From an uncultured Clostridia bacterium (GTDB lineage Bacteria > Bacillota_A > Clostridia > Christensenellales > Aristaeellaceae), in NCBI GenBank assembly GCA_945871545.1, contig CAMBWJ010000021.1, forward strand, positions 1 to 12,608: a stretch of 12,608 nucleotides of DNA. Reading direction: 5' to 3'. How positions within the stretch are numbered: position 1 is the stretch's first letter; each line of letters begins with the position of its first letter. Below the pieces are notes generated by a model that saw nothing but the letters and a program-made list of their open reading frames with translations, did not search any database and was not told where the DNA came from. The translations under genes and the position numbers were made by a program. Positions 6,489-12,608 of the stretch are shown piece after piece.

Positions 6489-7088
6489 TCAGGCCATCTT
6501 TTCGCCCACCAACATGCAAAGATAGGCAGCCGCCGCGTCGTAGCGGGCGTCGTGGGCGTGGTCGCCGCCGCCGTACCACTTCTGGCACCTGGCGGAGATG
6601 AACTCCTGGGAGAGTCCGAAGTGCTGGCACAGCTCCTCCAGCTTCGGGGGCTTGAGCACCTTGGGGTTCTGCTTGAGGGGGATGTGGGCCTCCTCGGTAT
6701 AGTGCTTCAGCGTGCAGAAGATGGGATAATCCGGGAATTTCACGCCGATGCGGGCGAATTCGCTGCGGATGTAGCGCAGGTCGCCGCCCACGTCGTGGCC
6801 GATCACCAGCTTGCAGTCCTGAAAGTCGCGGTAGATTTCATCCGCGTGGTAGGCGAACACGTCGCCGCCCGAGAGCTTGCGCAGCTCATACACGCCCAGG
6901 CCGTGCACCTTGCGGGCGTAACGGTTGATGCTCTTCGCGGCGAAGTAAAAGTTCTTGCCGCGCACCTTGCGCCCCTCGATGATGAGATAGGACAGCTGGA
7001 TGATGCGGCTCGGGCGGTTGCCGTCTAGCTCCACGTCCACCGAAATCCACTTGTCCGGCTTCTTAAACAGGTTCTTTAAACTAATCAC
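6489..7088 (-). CDS. DEDDh 3'-5' exonuclease (DnaQ-like)
   Basis: 199 residues forming one exonuclease domain. The metal-binding residues are all visible: Asp18 and Glu20 in SVDVELDG (ExoI), Asp103 in GHDVGGDLRYI (ExoII), and His179 with Asp184 in HDARYDA (ExoIII, H-x4-D). It should remove nucleotides from 3' ends of DNA or RNA, like the DnaQ/RNase T superfamily. The short N-terminal tail and lack of other domains argue against a PolC or DinG-type enzyme; the substrate is unknown. The start is a GTG at 7088 overlapping the upstream TGA (GTGA, 7085-7088), indicating coupled translation with the aminotransferase gene. A GGAG lies about 10 bases upstream of the GTG. No metabolic link between the two products is apparent. 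Confidence 0.85.
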   Translation of the reverse strand: MISLKNLFKKPDKWISVDVELDGNRPSRIIQLSYLIIEGRKVRGKNFYFAAKSINRYARKVHGLGVYELRKLSGGDVFAYHADEIYRDFQDCKLVIGHDVGGDLRYIRSEFARIGVKFPDYPIFCTLKHYTEEAHIPLKQNPKVLKPPKLEELCQHFGLSQEFISARCQKWYGGGDHAHDARYDAAAAYLCMLVGEKMA

Positions 7089-8272
7089 GAATCCATGCTC
7101 CGTACCATATTCTCAATTTTCTGAAGCGCCAGCTCCACATTCGCCCGGCGCGTTGCGAGATTGAAGCGGAAGTAGCCGCGACCGACCTCCCCGCCGTAGT
7201 CCATGCCGCTGTTCAGCGCCACGCCCGCGTCCTCCACCAGCCTGCGGAAGAATTCCTCGTGGGACACGCCCACCTCCCGGCAGTCCAGCCACATCAGATA
7301 GCTGCCCTCCTGGGGCTCGCAGTGAATTTGCGGAATGCGGCTGCGGATGAAGTCCACGGCAAAGTCCCGGTTCTCCCGGATGTACTCCACCACCGCGTCC
7401 ATCCACTCATCGCCGTGGTTGTAGGCGGCGGTCTGGGCGATGGCGCCGAAGATGTTCGGCGTGCCCGCGTGGGCGCGGGTGATCTCCGCCTTGACCTTCT
7501 CGCGCAGCTCTGCGTTCGGGATGATCGCAGAGGACTGGCGCAGGCCCGCCAGATTGAAGGACTTGGTGGCCGAGGTGAGCATCACGCAGCTCTCGCTGTG
7601 CTCCAGGCTCAGGATGCGGGTGTGGGGCGTTGCGCCCAGGTTGAAGTCCGCGTGAATCTCGTCCGAGACGACGATCACGCCGTAGCGCGCCGCCAGCTCC
7701 ACCAGGCGCTGCAGCTCCTCGCGCCGCCAGACGCGCCCCACCGGGTTGTGGGGGTTGCAGAGGATCATCAGCTTTGCGCCGTCGGCAAACTGCTTCTCCA
7801 GCAGATCGAAGTCCATCTCCCAGCCGCGCTCCGTACGCAGCAGCGGGTTCTCCACCAGCGTGCGGTCGAACAGATGCACCGCGCGGAAGAACGGGCCGTA
7901 CACCGGCGGCTGAATCACGACCTTGTCGCCCGCCTCGGTCAGCGCGCGCACGCAGAAATAGATGCTGTCCACCACGCCCGGGCTGTAGAGGATCCAGTCG
8001 GAATCCACCTCCAGGCCGTAGCGGCGCTTCAGCCAGCCCTGCTCCGCCCGCTTTTCCTCGGCCGAATTTTCCGTGTAGCCATAGATCGCGTGCTCCGCGC
8101 GCTTCGCAATGGCCTCGGCAATTGCGGGCGCAGTGCGGAAGTCCATGTCCGCCACCCACATGGGCAGCAGGTTTTCCTTACCATAATAGTGCGCGCAGCG
8201 ATCCCACTTCTCGCAGTTCGTGCCCCTGCGATCCACCTCTGCATCCAGATATTCACGATAAAAGCTGTTCAT
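7085..8272 (-). CDS. PatB/MalY-type PLP aminotransferase (putative cystathionine beta-lyase)
   Basis: 395 residues, the usual length for this fold-type I family. It carries LPMWVADMDF (36-45), typical of MalY/PatB, IYGYTE (63-68), the substrate/PLP region CNPHNPVGR (172-180), SDEIHADF (203-210), the PLP-binding Lys237 in TSATKSFNLAGL, and the carboxylate-binding Arg369 in FRFNLA. Members split C-S bonds of cystathionine or cysteine conjugates to pyruvate, ammonia and a thiol; some also act as aminotransferases. It is expected to be cytosolic. The frame is open to 8371, but the ATG at 8272 is preceded by AGGAGG and a promoter at 8303-8331 and starts with the family-typical MNSFYREY; the extension would cross the promoter. 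The downstream exonuclease overlaps it by 4 bases. The exact substrate cannot be told from sequence. Confidence 0.92.
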   Translation of the reverse strand: MNSFYREYLDAEVDRRGTNCEKWDRCAHYYGKENLLPMWVADMDFRTAPAIAEAIAKRAEHAIYGYTENSAEEKRAEQGWLKRRYGLEVDSDWILYSPGVVDSIYFCVRALTEAGDKVVIQPPVYGPFFRAVHLFDRTLVENPLLRTERGWEMDFDLLEKQFADGAKLMILCNPHNPVGRVWRREELQRLVELAARYGVIVVSDEIHADFNLGATPHTRILSLEHSESCVMLTSATKSFNLAGLRQSSAIIPNAELREKVKAEITRAHAGTPNIFGAIAQTAAYNHGDEWMDAVVEYIRENRDFAVDFIRSRIPQIHCEPQEGSYLMWLDCREVGVSHEEFFRRLVEDAGVALNSGMDYGGEVGRGYFRFNLATRRANVELALQKIENMVRSMDS

Positions 8273-8302
8273 AACCCAGCCTCCTAAAAACTCATACGCT
8301 CT

Positions 8303-8331
8303 ATTATACGACGAATGTGAAAAATATGCAA
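8303..8331 (-). promoter_or_regulatory. Promoter of the aminotransferase-exonuclease pair
   Basis: On the minus strand a perfect TATAAT -10 (8303-8308) is spaced 17 bases from a TTGCAT -35 (8326-8331). Transcription would start about 25 bases before the ATG at 8272. Confidence 0.65.
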
Positions 8332-8374
8332 GCAAACTTATCGGAAATGTGAAAGGAACTTTTCTGCACAAAGC

Positions 8375-8490
8375 TGACTGAGGGATTGTCTTCCCATCTT
8401 CTACGATTGCAGCTGTTGCTCCGATATGTTCAGATTGACAATCCCTCCGTCACGGCTGCGCCGTGCCACCTCCCTTTACACAAGGGAGGC
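8375..8490. repeat. Palindromic intergenic repeat element (MITE/REP-like)
   Basis: GAGGGATTGTC (8380-8390) recurs inverted as GACAATCCCTC (8437-8447). With flanks TGAC/GTCA the match is 15 of 16 bases. The right copy continues into two hairpins: CACGGC-TGC-GCCGTG (8451-8465) and CCTCCCTT-TACAC-AAGGGAGG (8469-8489). I recall very similar sequence (CAATCCCTC, a variable hairpin, then CTCCCTTTACACAAGGGAG) as a dispersed intergenic repeat in gut Clostridia. The left copy looks like the end of a truncated variant facing the other way. It encodes no protein. It lies between the deoD terminator-like hairpin and the aminotransferase promoter. Family membership is from memory. Confidence 0.65.
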
Positions 8491-8582
8491 AGAATACCAG
8501 TGCGGCTACTAAGCCAATTATAATTATAAGGCGAGAGGACGGCGAACCTCTTGCGCTCTTCCAGTGTATTTTGACAAAGCTT
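8491..8582. other. Gene-free AT-rich stretch
   Basis: The 92 bases between the palindromic repeat and the deoD terminator-like hairpin include an AT-rich run (8517-8530) and a TTGACA (8570-8575) with no matching -10 or plus-strand gene downstream. I see no gene or convincing signal. With the flanking elements it completes the gene-free interval 8273-8628. Confidence 0.4.
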
Positions 8583-8610
8583 AGGGGTGCAAACCAGCGT
8601 TTGCACCCCT
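8583..8610 (-). terminator. Terminator-like hairpin after deoD
   Basis: AGGGGTGCAAAC (8583-8594) and GTTTGCACCCCT (8599-8610) form a perfect 12-base-pair stem with a 4-base loop, 18 bases past the deoD stop. On the minus strand it is followed by AAGCTTTGTC, a poor T tract. It is probably the end of the long minus-strand transcript. Confidence 0.65.
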
Positions 8611-8628
8611 CGCAAAGGTTCCGATTGG

Positions 8629-9345
8629 TCAGGCGATCTCCAGCGCGATCTCCATCATCTTGGTGAAGGTGTTCTGGCGATCCTCCGCCGGCAGCGCCTC
8701 GCCGGTGATGATGCTGTCCGAGATGGTCAGCAGCGCCAGCGCGTTCTTGCCCGCAGCCGCCGCGTTCAGATACAGCGCGTAGGCCTCCATCTCCACGCAG
8801 AGCACGCCCAGCTTCATCAGCTTCTGGGAGGCGCTCTCGTAGCCGCCCTGCTCGTAGAAGCAGTCGCTGGAGAACACGGGGCCGGGCACGATGGGCTGGC
8901 CCAGCTTCTTCGCCGCCTCCACCGCCTTCGTCAGCAGCTCGTAGGAGCAGCAGGGCGCCAGCGTGCCGTCAAAGCCGAACTGGTAGCCGTAGTTGGAGGT
9001 GGTGTAGGCGCTCATGCCCGCCACGATGTCGCGCAGCTTCAGCTTGTCGCTCATCGCGCCTGCGGAGCCCACGCGGATGATGTTCTCCACGCCGTAGTAG
9101 TTGTACAGCTCGTAGGAGTAGATGCCGATGGAGGGCATGCCCATGCCGGAGGCCATCACCGAGACGCGCTTGCCCTTGTACTCTCCGGTGTAGCCCTGCA
9201 CGCCGCGCACGTTGTTCACCAGCTGCGCGTTCTCAAGATAGTGCTCCGCAATGTACTTCGCGCGCAGCGGATCGCCGGGCATCAGTACGGTCTTTGCAAA
9301 GTCCCCTTCCTTTGCGTTGATGTGGGGGGTCGGTATGTTGCTCAT
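8629..9345 (-). CDS. deoD: Purine nucleoside phosphorylase, DeoD type
   Basis: 238 residues, the exact size class of hexameric bacterial DeoD. It carries MPGDPLRAKYIAE (22-34, phosphate site), SGMGMPSIGIYSYEL (66-80), VGSAGA (92-97), VEMEAYALY (184-192, ribose/base contact) and TISDSIITGE (207-216) with the catalytic Asp210. It reversibly cleaves purine (deoxy)nucleosides with phosphate to base plus (deoxy)ribose-1-phosphate in the cytosol, for salvage or carbon recovery. AGGAGG precedes the ATG at 9345. It is the last gene of a run of minus-strand genes and begins 30 bases after the small membrane-protein gene. No other nucleoside gene (deoC, pdp, transporter) is visible, so the operon partners are unusual. 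Confidence 0.96.
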   Translation of the reverse strand: MSNIPTPHINAKEGDFAKTVLMPGDPLRAKYIAEHYLENAQLVNNVRGVQGYTGEYKGKRVSVMASGMGMPSIGIYSYELYNYYGVENIIRVGSAGAMSDKLKLRDIVAGMSAYTTSNYGYQFGFDGTLAPCCSYELLTKAVEAAKKLGQPIVPGPVFSSDCFYEQGGYESASQKLMKLGVLCVEMEAYALYLNAAAAGKNALALLTISDSIITGEALPAEDRQNTFTKMMEIALEIA

Positions 9346-9375
9346 ATTCGTCCTCCTGTATGTCGATATGGGTGA

Positions 9376-9537
9376 TCAGAACCGGAATGTATCCGAGACG
9401 AACGATTTGAACGCCCCGGCAAAGCTCAGGTCGTGGGTGTGCATGCGCAGGATCGTGCCCGCAAGCAGCAGCGCGATCACCAGCGCGCCCGCGACGATCA
9501 GAGTCGTGACCGTCGCTTTTGTGCTTCTCTTTCGCAT
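9376..9537 (-). CDS. Small single-pass membrane protein of unknown function
   Basis: 53 residues. A basic N-terminus (MRKRSTKAT) leads into one hydrophobic helix (about 9-30), followed by a short tail with HTH and Phe residues ending DTFRF. By the positive-inside rule the N-terminus is cytoplasmic. I do not recognise the family. The frame continues upstream to 9651, but that part is unlike a protein and overlaps another gene; the ATG at 9537 gives a sensible membrane protein. The gene overlaps the 3' end of the upstream small gene by 40 bases, and its ribosome site (GAGGAAG) lies inside that gene, so coupled translation is likely. deoD follows after 30 bases. It could be partly a by-product of the overlap, hence moderate confidence. 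Confidence 0.6.
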   Translation of the reverse strand: MRKRSTKATVTTLIVAGALVIALLLAGTILRMHTHDLSFAGAFKSFVSDTFRF

Positions 9538-9713
9538 TGTATCCACGCTTCCTCTTCCTTCGTGATGGGTGCGTGCACGGCGTAGAGCCGCGCCATGTTC
9601 TCCTCCGCCTCCGGATCGTCCACCGGGAGCGCCGGAAACAGGCCCGTGCACTCCGTGGCGCTGGCGACGAACTCCGTCTCCTCAAAGCTGTCCTTTTTGT
9701 GCTGCTTCAGCAT
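9498..9713 (-). CDS. Small acidic hypothetical protein
   Basis: 71 residues, hydrophilic and without a membrane segment. The middle is acidic (PALPVDDPEAEENMARLYAV) and the C-terminus basic (REAQKRRSRL). The ATG at 9713 follows GGGAGGAAGC at good spacing; an upstream in-frame ATG (9764) lacks a site. I do not recognise the family. Its end overlaps the start of the membrane-protein gene by 40 bases in another frame, a long overlap suggesting the two are a fixed unit. It lies 60 bases downstream of the zinc-ribbon/TPR gene. The acidic middle and basic tail would suit a protein-binding partner for the membrane protein (speculative). Confidence 0.6.
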   Translation of the reverse strand: MLKQHKKDSFEETEFVASATECTGLFPALPVDDPEAEENMARLYAVHAPITKEEEAWIQCEREAQKRRSRL

Positions 9714-9773
9714 GATGCTTCCTCCCTTCCGGGATTCAGCATCTCCCCGCAGGGCGCGCTTCATGCTGCCAGC

Positions 9774-10793
9774 TTATTCCTGCTTCAGCGACTGAGCGCC
9801 CGTGCGCTGATAGCCCATGCGGATCAGCTCCGAGACGTCCCAGGGCCGCGTCTGGGCGTCGGGATAGAGGATCAGCAGCTCCTCGTAGGGCTCGGGATTG
9901 TCCGGGTCCAGATCCACGCACTTCTTCAGCATGGCCGCGGCGGATTCCAGCTTGTCCGCCTCATAGTAGGCCACCATGGCGCTGTGGGCGTACTCGTAGT
10001 TCTCCGGGTCGCGGTTGAGCGCCTTCTCATAGTAGCGCGCGGCCAACAGATCGGAGTCCTTCTGATAGGCCTCGTAACCCAGATCTGCGTAGGCCTCCGC
10101 CGACCAGGCGAGGTTCACCTGCGCCAGCACCCGCTGACCATTGGGCGAGATGCCCCAGGCTGCGCACACCACCAGCAGAATCAGCATCAGAATCAGCGCG
10201 ACGATGCCCCGGATGTGCCGCTGGAAGAAGCTGCCGGACTCCGGCTCCTCGTAGTCGAAGTCATCCTCGTAGGGATCCCCGTAGTCCTCGTCCACGTCGT
10301 ATTCGTCATCCTCGTCCCCGCCATCCATGAAAATGTCGTTCATGTCCATCTCCTTGACCGGGATGTAGGTGTTGGCGCTGCGGCTGCGGTGGTTCTCCGG
10401 GCGTGTCGGCGCACTCCTGCGCTTTGGGGGCGCGGGCGGCTCCGGCACGTCCTCCACGGCGGGCGCAGGCTCCGCTTCCGGCTCCGGCGCGGGCTCGGCC
10501 TCGTCCTCTGCATCCGGCGCGTCAAAGTCGAAGCGCAGCGGCTCGAACTCCTCCACCGGCACCTGCTTCGGTACGGACGGCTTTGCAGGCCGCTCCACAG
10601 CGTCAAACAGGCTCACCGGCGCGGCAGGCTCCGGGCGCTCCTCAGGCGGCCTGTCTACGGTCTCCGTGCGCGGCGCTTCCGGCCTGGCTCCGGTCTCCGG
10701 CGCATCCTGATCGGGAATCACGATCGGCGCGCCGCAGAAGGGGCAGAACAGCATGTTTTCCATGACCTTCTTGCCGCATTGTCCACAATACAT
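9774..10793 (-). CDS. Zinc-ribbon, transmembrane, TPR-like protein
   Basis: 339 residues with a clear modular plan. A zinc ribbon occupies 1-21 (C3xxC6 and C17xxC20, MYCGQCGKK...FCPFCG). A long Pro/Glu/Ala-rich disordered linker spans 28-145, then a very acidic Asp/Glu/Tyr block (150-186). One membrane helix (about 195-214) precedes an outside helical domain with TPR-like repeats (229-312), including YEKALNRDPENYEYAHSA and a second unit ending CVDLDPDNPEPYEE. Ribbon and linker would be cytoplasmic, the TPR part extracytoplasmic. Such ribbon-TM-TPR proteins are common in Clostridia without known function; an adaptor role at the membrane is plausible. The start at 10793 follows GGGAGG, and the ribbon starting at once confirms it. 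It lies 29 bases after the HEAT-like gene. Confidence 0.82.
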   Translation of the reverse strand: MYCGQCGKKVMENMLFCPFCGAPIVIPDQDAPETGARPEAPRTETVDRPPEERPEPAAPVSLFDAVERPAKPSVPKQVPVEEFEPLRFDFDAPDAEDEAEPAPEPEAEPAPAVEDVPEPPAPPKRRSAPTRPENHRSRSANTYIPVKEMDMNDIFMDGGDEDDEYDVDEDYGDPYEDDFDYEEPESGSFFQRHIRGIVALILMLILLVVCAAWGISPNGQRVLAQVNLAWSAEAYADLGYEAYQKDSDLLAARYYEKALNRDPENYEYAHSAMVAYYEADKLESAAAMLKKCVDLDPDNPEPYEELLILYPDAQTRPWDVSELIRMGYQRTGAQSLKQE

Positions 10794-10822
10794 CGCGCTT
10801 CCTCCCTGTCTCGAAATGTGGG

Positions 10823-11641
10823 TCAAAGATTGCGCAGCGCCTCGAAATCCGGGTCGCCGTAGAAGCTGCGATCCTCCCCCGCGTCGCCGCCCAGCGCTTC
10901 AACCGCGTCGCGCAGTTCGATGTAGTCCAGATACCGCAGGTCGAAGAGGTTCAGCATCTCCTGAAGCGGCTCGAGGGCCCTGGGATCGCCCAGCTTGGCC
11001 AGCAGCGAGGCGTTCAGCGCGCGCTGCTCCGGCTGGTTCTTCAGCCGCCGGATCAGGTAATCACATATGCGCGCATCCCCCGGAAAATTGCAGCAAATAT
11101 CCAGAATCAGCGTCTGCGCGTGCTCCGGCGCGCCCGGATAGGCGTCCAGCAGCTTTTGCGCCGTCGCCGCGTCCCGGCCGGAGAGCACGTCCGCCGCCAG
11201 GTCGCTCAGCTCGCTCTGCTCCTGCGCGCCCAGAACCATGGAAATCAGCAGCGCGTCCGCGTCCCTGTCGCCGACGTCCCGCAGCATGCCCATGGCCTCC
11301 GCGCGCAGCTCCTCACTCTGATGTTCGTCGGCGACGAGGGTTCGCAGCAGCGGCGCACAGTCCGCGCCCCTTTCCACGATGCGCGCGTACAGCGGCTCGG
11401 GCAGGTTGACCTTCTTGTCAAAGTAGCCCTGCATCAGCTCGATCAGCTCCTCCGGGCGCTCGTAGCGCTCGAAGTAGGTCGCAGGACTCGCACCCTCCAG
11501 CCAGTCCGCAGGCGCGTTGATCCACTCCTCCATCATGCTGTTGTAGCTGTTCTCCACCTGCTGTTCGGTCAGCCCCGGATGGGCCGCAACCCACTTGCGG
11601 GCGAATTCAAAAAACCTTGCGTCAAAATCAATGATCTTCAT
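10823..11641 (-). CDS. HEAT-repeat-like protein of unknown function
   Basis: 272 residues, almost entirely helical and cytosolic. Residues 1-80 form a non-repeat N-terminal part with many aromatics (FFEFARKW, TYFERYERPEEL). From about 90 to 255 there are roughly five helical pairs of the HEAT type; the clearest is LAKLGDPRALEPLQEML (214-230), and others are near 97-125, 126-155 and 172-202. HEAT arrays bind proteins or nucleic acids; no catalytic motif is seen. Two adjacent ATGs (11647 and 11641) are possible. The second is preferred because AGGA lies 8 bases before it, against 2 for the first. Either start overlaps the end of the upstream TPR gene (14-20 bases), implying coupled translation. 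Confidence 0.72.
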   Translation of the reverse strand: MKIIDFDARFFEFARKWVAAHPGLTEQQVENSYNSMMEEWINAPADWLEGASPATYFERYERPEELIELMQGYFDKKVNLPEPLYARIVERGADCAPLLRTLVADEHQSEELRAEAMGMLRDVGDRDADALLISMVLGAQEQSELSDLAADVLSGRDAATAQKLLDAYPGAPEHAQTLILDICCNFPGDARICDYLIRRLKNQPEQRALNASLLAKLGDPRALEPLQEMLNLFDLRYLDYIELRDAVEALGGDAGEDRSFYGDPDFEALRNL

Positions 11642-12608
11642 CTTCATTATCCTGTTCTGTGTTCGCATCCTCGTAGCACTCCAGCACAGAGGCCATGTGG
11701 CGCGCATAGAACACCATGCGCCGGGGCTTGCAGGCGAACTCCCGAGCCAGCTTCTCCACCGACGCGTGCCTGCCGTGCTGCAGGAGATAGTTCCAGGCCA
11801 GCGCCGCAGCGGCCTCCTGGGTGCACACCAGCGGATCGTTCCGGCCGCATGCGCCGCGATAGCCCCGCCAGAGCAGCGCCAGCGCCGAGAGCGCCTCCAC
11901 GCCGTACTCCTGGGAGAGCACGTCGTCCGCGAAGCGCACCAGCTGGCGCTCGCCCACCGGCATGCCCGCCAGCACGCCCTCCGCCTCCGGCAGCAGGCCG
12001 TCCATCGCGTCCATGTCCGGCGGCATCAGCCTGCCCATGTCCGCGCCGCGCAGCCTGAGAAACAGCACGCCGTGGAGCTTGACCGACATGGGCACGTCGC
12101 CCCGGTACAGCAGCTCCCGCATGGCGCTCTCGGATTCCCCGTCCCCGGCGGCGGCGATCACCATGATGGCGGCGCGGCCGCAGTTCTCGTTGCCGGTGCC
12201 CACTGCCCAGATCAGCAGCGTTCGGAAGTCCCGATCCGTGCGCCACAGCTCCGCAGCCACGTCCAGACCCTCGCTAAGTTTCTCGGCGATCTGCATCAGC
12301 CGCCTGCGGTATTCCTCCGCCGGAACCTCGTAGATCAGCTCCGGCTTGATGCTGTCAAGCTCGTTTCGCGCGGCCAGCTGCTGATAGTAGCGCGCCACGC
12401 TGTCCTCGGGATCAATGCGCAGGATGCGACGCCAGAAGCGCTCCACCTGCTCATCCTCCGCGCCTGTGCGGTGCAGCAGCACTGCCCGCATGTGCAGCAG
12501 GCCCTTGTCGTGGGGCGTCTCCTGAAGCGCCAGGCGCACCGCATCCGCCGCCTCGGCGTACATGCCCAGCTCCGACAGCGCAAAGATCATCAGCCGCAGC
12601 TCCACGCC
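11628..12608 (-). CDS. TPR/helical-repeat protein, N-terminus beyond the window
   Basis: 326 codons plus stop are visible; the reading frame is open at the right edge, so the GTG at 12605 is not necessarily the start. The first 80 visible residues contain two TPR units (ALSELGMYAEAADAVRLAL and a unit ending RILRIDPEDSVARYYQQL). The rest is helical, with a segment rich in small residues (NCGRAAIMVIAAAGDGESE) and HEAT-like pairs, and a conserved-looking QEAAAALAWNYLLQ near 265-280. The C-terminus is acidic (NTEQDNEDEDH). No catalytic motif is seen. Its stop lies inside the start region of the HEAT-like gene. It is the visible head of the minus-strand gene run ending in deoD. An adaptor or scaffold role is inferred from the fold alone. 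Confidence 0.8.
   Translation of the reverse strand, partial: GVELRLMIFALSELGMYAEAADAVRLALQETPHDKGLLHMRAVLLHRTGAEDEQVERFWRRILRIDPEDSVARYYQQLAARNELDSIKPELIYEVPAEEYRRRLMQIAEKLSEGLDVAAELWRTDRDFRTLLIWAVGTGNENCGRAAIMVIAAAGDGESESAMRELLYRGDVPMSVKLHGVLFLRLRGADMGRLMPPDMDAMDGLLPEAEGVLAGMPVGERQLVRFADDVLSQEYGVEALSALALLWRGYRGACGRNDPLVCTQEAAAALAWNYLLQHGRHASVEKLAREFACKPRRMVFYARHMASVLECYEDANTEQDNEDEDH

Noticed and set aside
8273..8371. 33-residue N-terminal extension of the aminotransferase
   Set aside because: It would cross the promoter and the AGGAGG site, and the family normally begins at the ATG at 8272.
10369..10710. Gly/Ser-rich 113-codon plus-strand frame
   Set aside because: It is the reverse of the Pro/Glu/Ala-rich linker of the zinc-ribbon protein. 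The repetitive look comes from that linker's biased codons.
9519..10862. 447-codon plus-strand frame opposite the zinc-ribbon/TPR gene
   Set aside because: It has no ribosome site and no domain. The opposite strand encodes a CxxC zinc ribbon and TPR-like repeats.

Overview
The window looks like a piece of a high-GC Bacillota (Clostridia) chromosome, probably from a gut lineage near Christensenellales or Oscillospirales. This is an inference. It rests on a DUF951 protein, Gram-positive-type signal peptidases I with one N-terminal membrane anchor, a Gram-positive-type LexA box, strong GGAGG ribosome sites, and a palindromic intergenic repeat of a kind I recall from gut Clostridia. Genes are tightly packed. 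The long ORFs opposite the real genes are GC-driven shadows. I see no tRNA, rRNA, CRISPR array, phage or transposase gene.

Layout. (1) 1-357, minus: 5' part of a tandem-OB single-stranded DNA-binding protein. Its promoter carries a perfect LexA operator (460-473). (2) 607-1848, plus: solitary beta-class DNA methyltransferase with its own promoter. (3) 1907-4953, plus: a cell-envelope/secretion cluster of DUF951 protein, signal peptidase I, a second signal peptidase I, and a membrane-anchored M1-aminopeptidase-like protein that has lost every metal ligand. (4) 4977-5012: bidirectional terminator. (5) 5026-6294, minus: membrane-anchored SurA/PrsA-like foldase whose parvulin domain lacks the usual histidines. 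(6) 6363-6446: three stem-loops. (7) 6489-8272, minus: PatB/MalY-type aminotransferase/C-S lyase overlapped (GTGA) by a DEDDh exonuclease. (8) 8273-8628: gene-free, with a promoter, a palindromic repeat element and a terminator-like hairpin. (9) 8629 to the right edge, minus: a run of six genes read right to left: TPR protein (partial), HEAT-like protein, zinc-ribbon/TM/TPR protein, two small overlapping genes, and deoD purine nucleoside phosphorylase.

Functional reading. Regions 3 and 5 together concern protein export and maturation: two signal peptidases cut exported precursors, and a foldase and a pseudo-peptidase act outside the membrane. The right-hand run pairs three helical-repeat or adaptor proteins of unknown role with a nucleoside-salvage enzyme. 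No defence or mobile system was found. The most unusual items are the degenerate M1 protein, the His-less parvulin facing it, and the LexA-controlled SSB-like gene.
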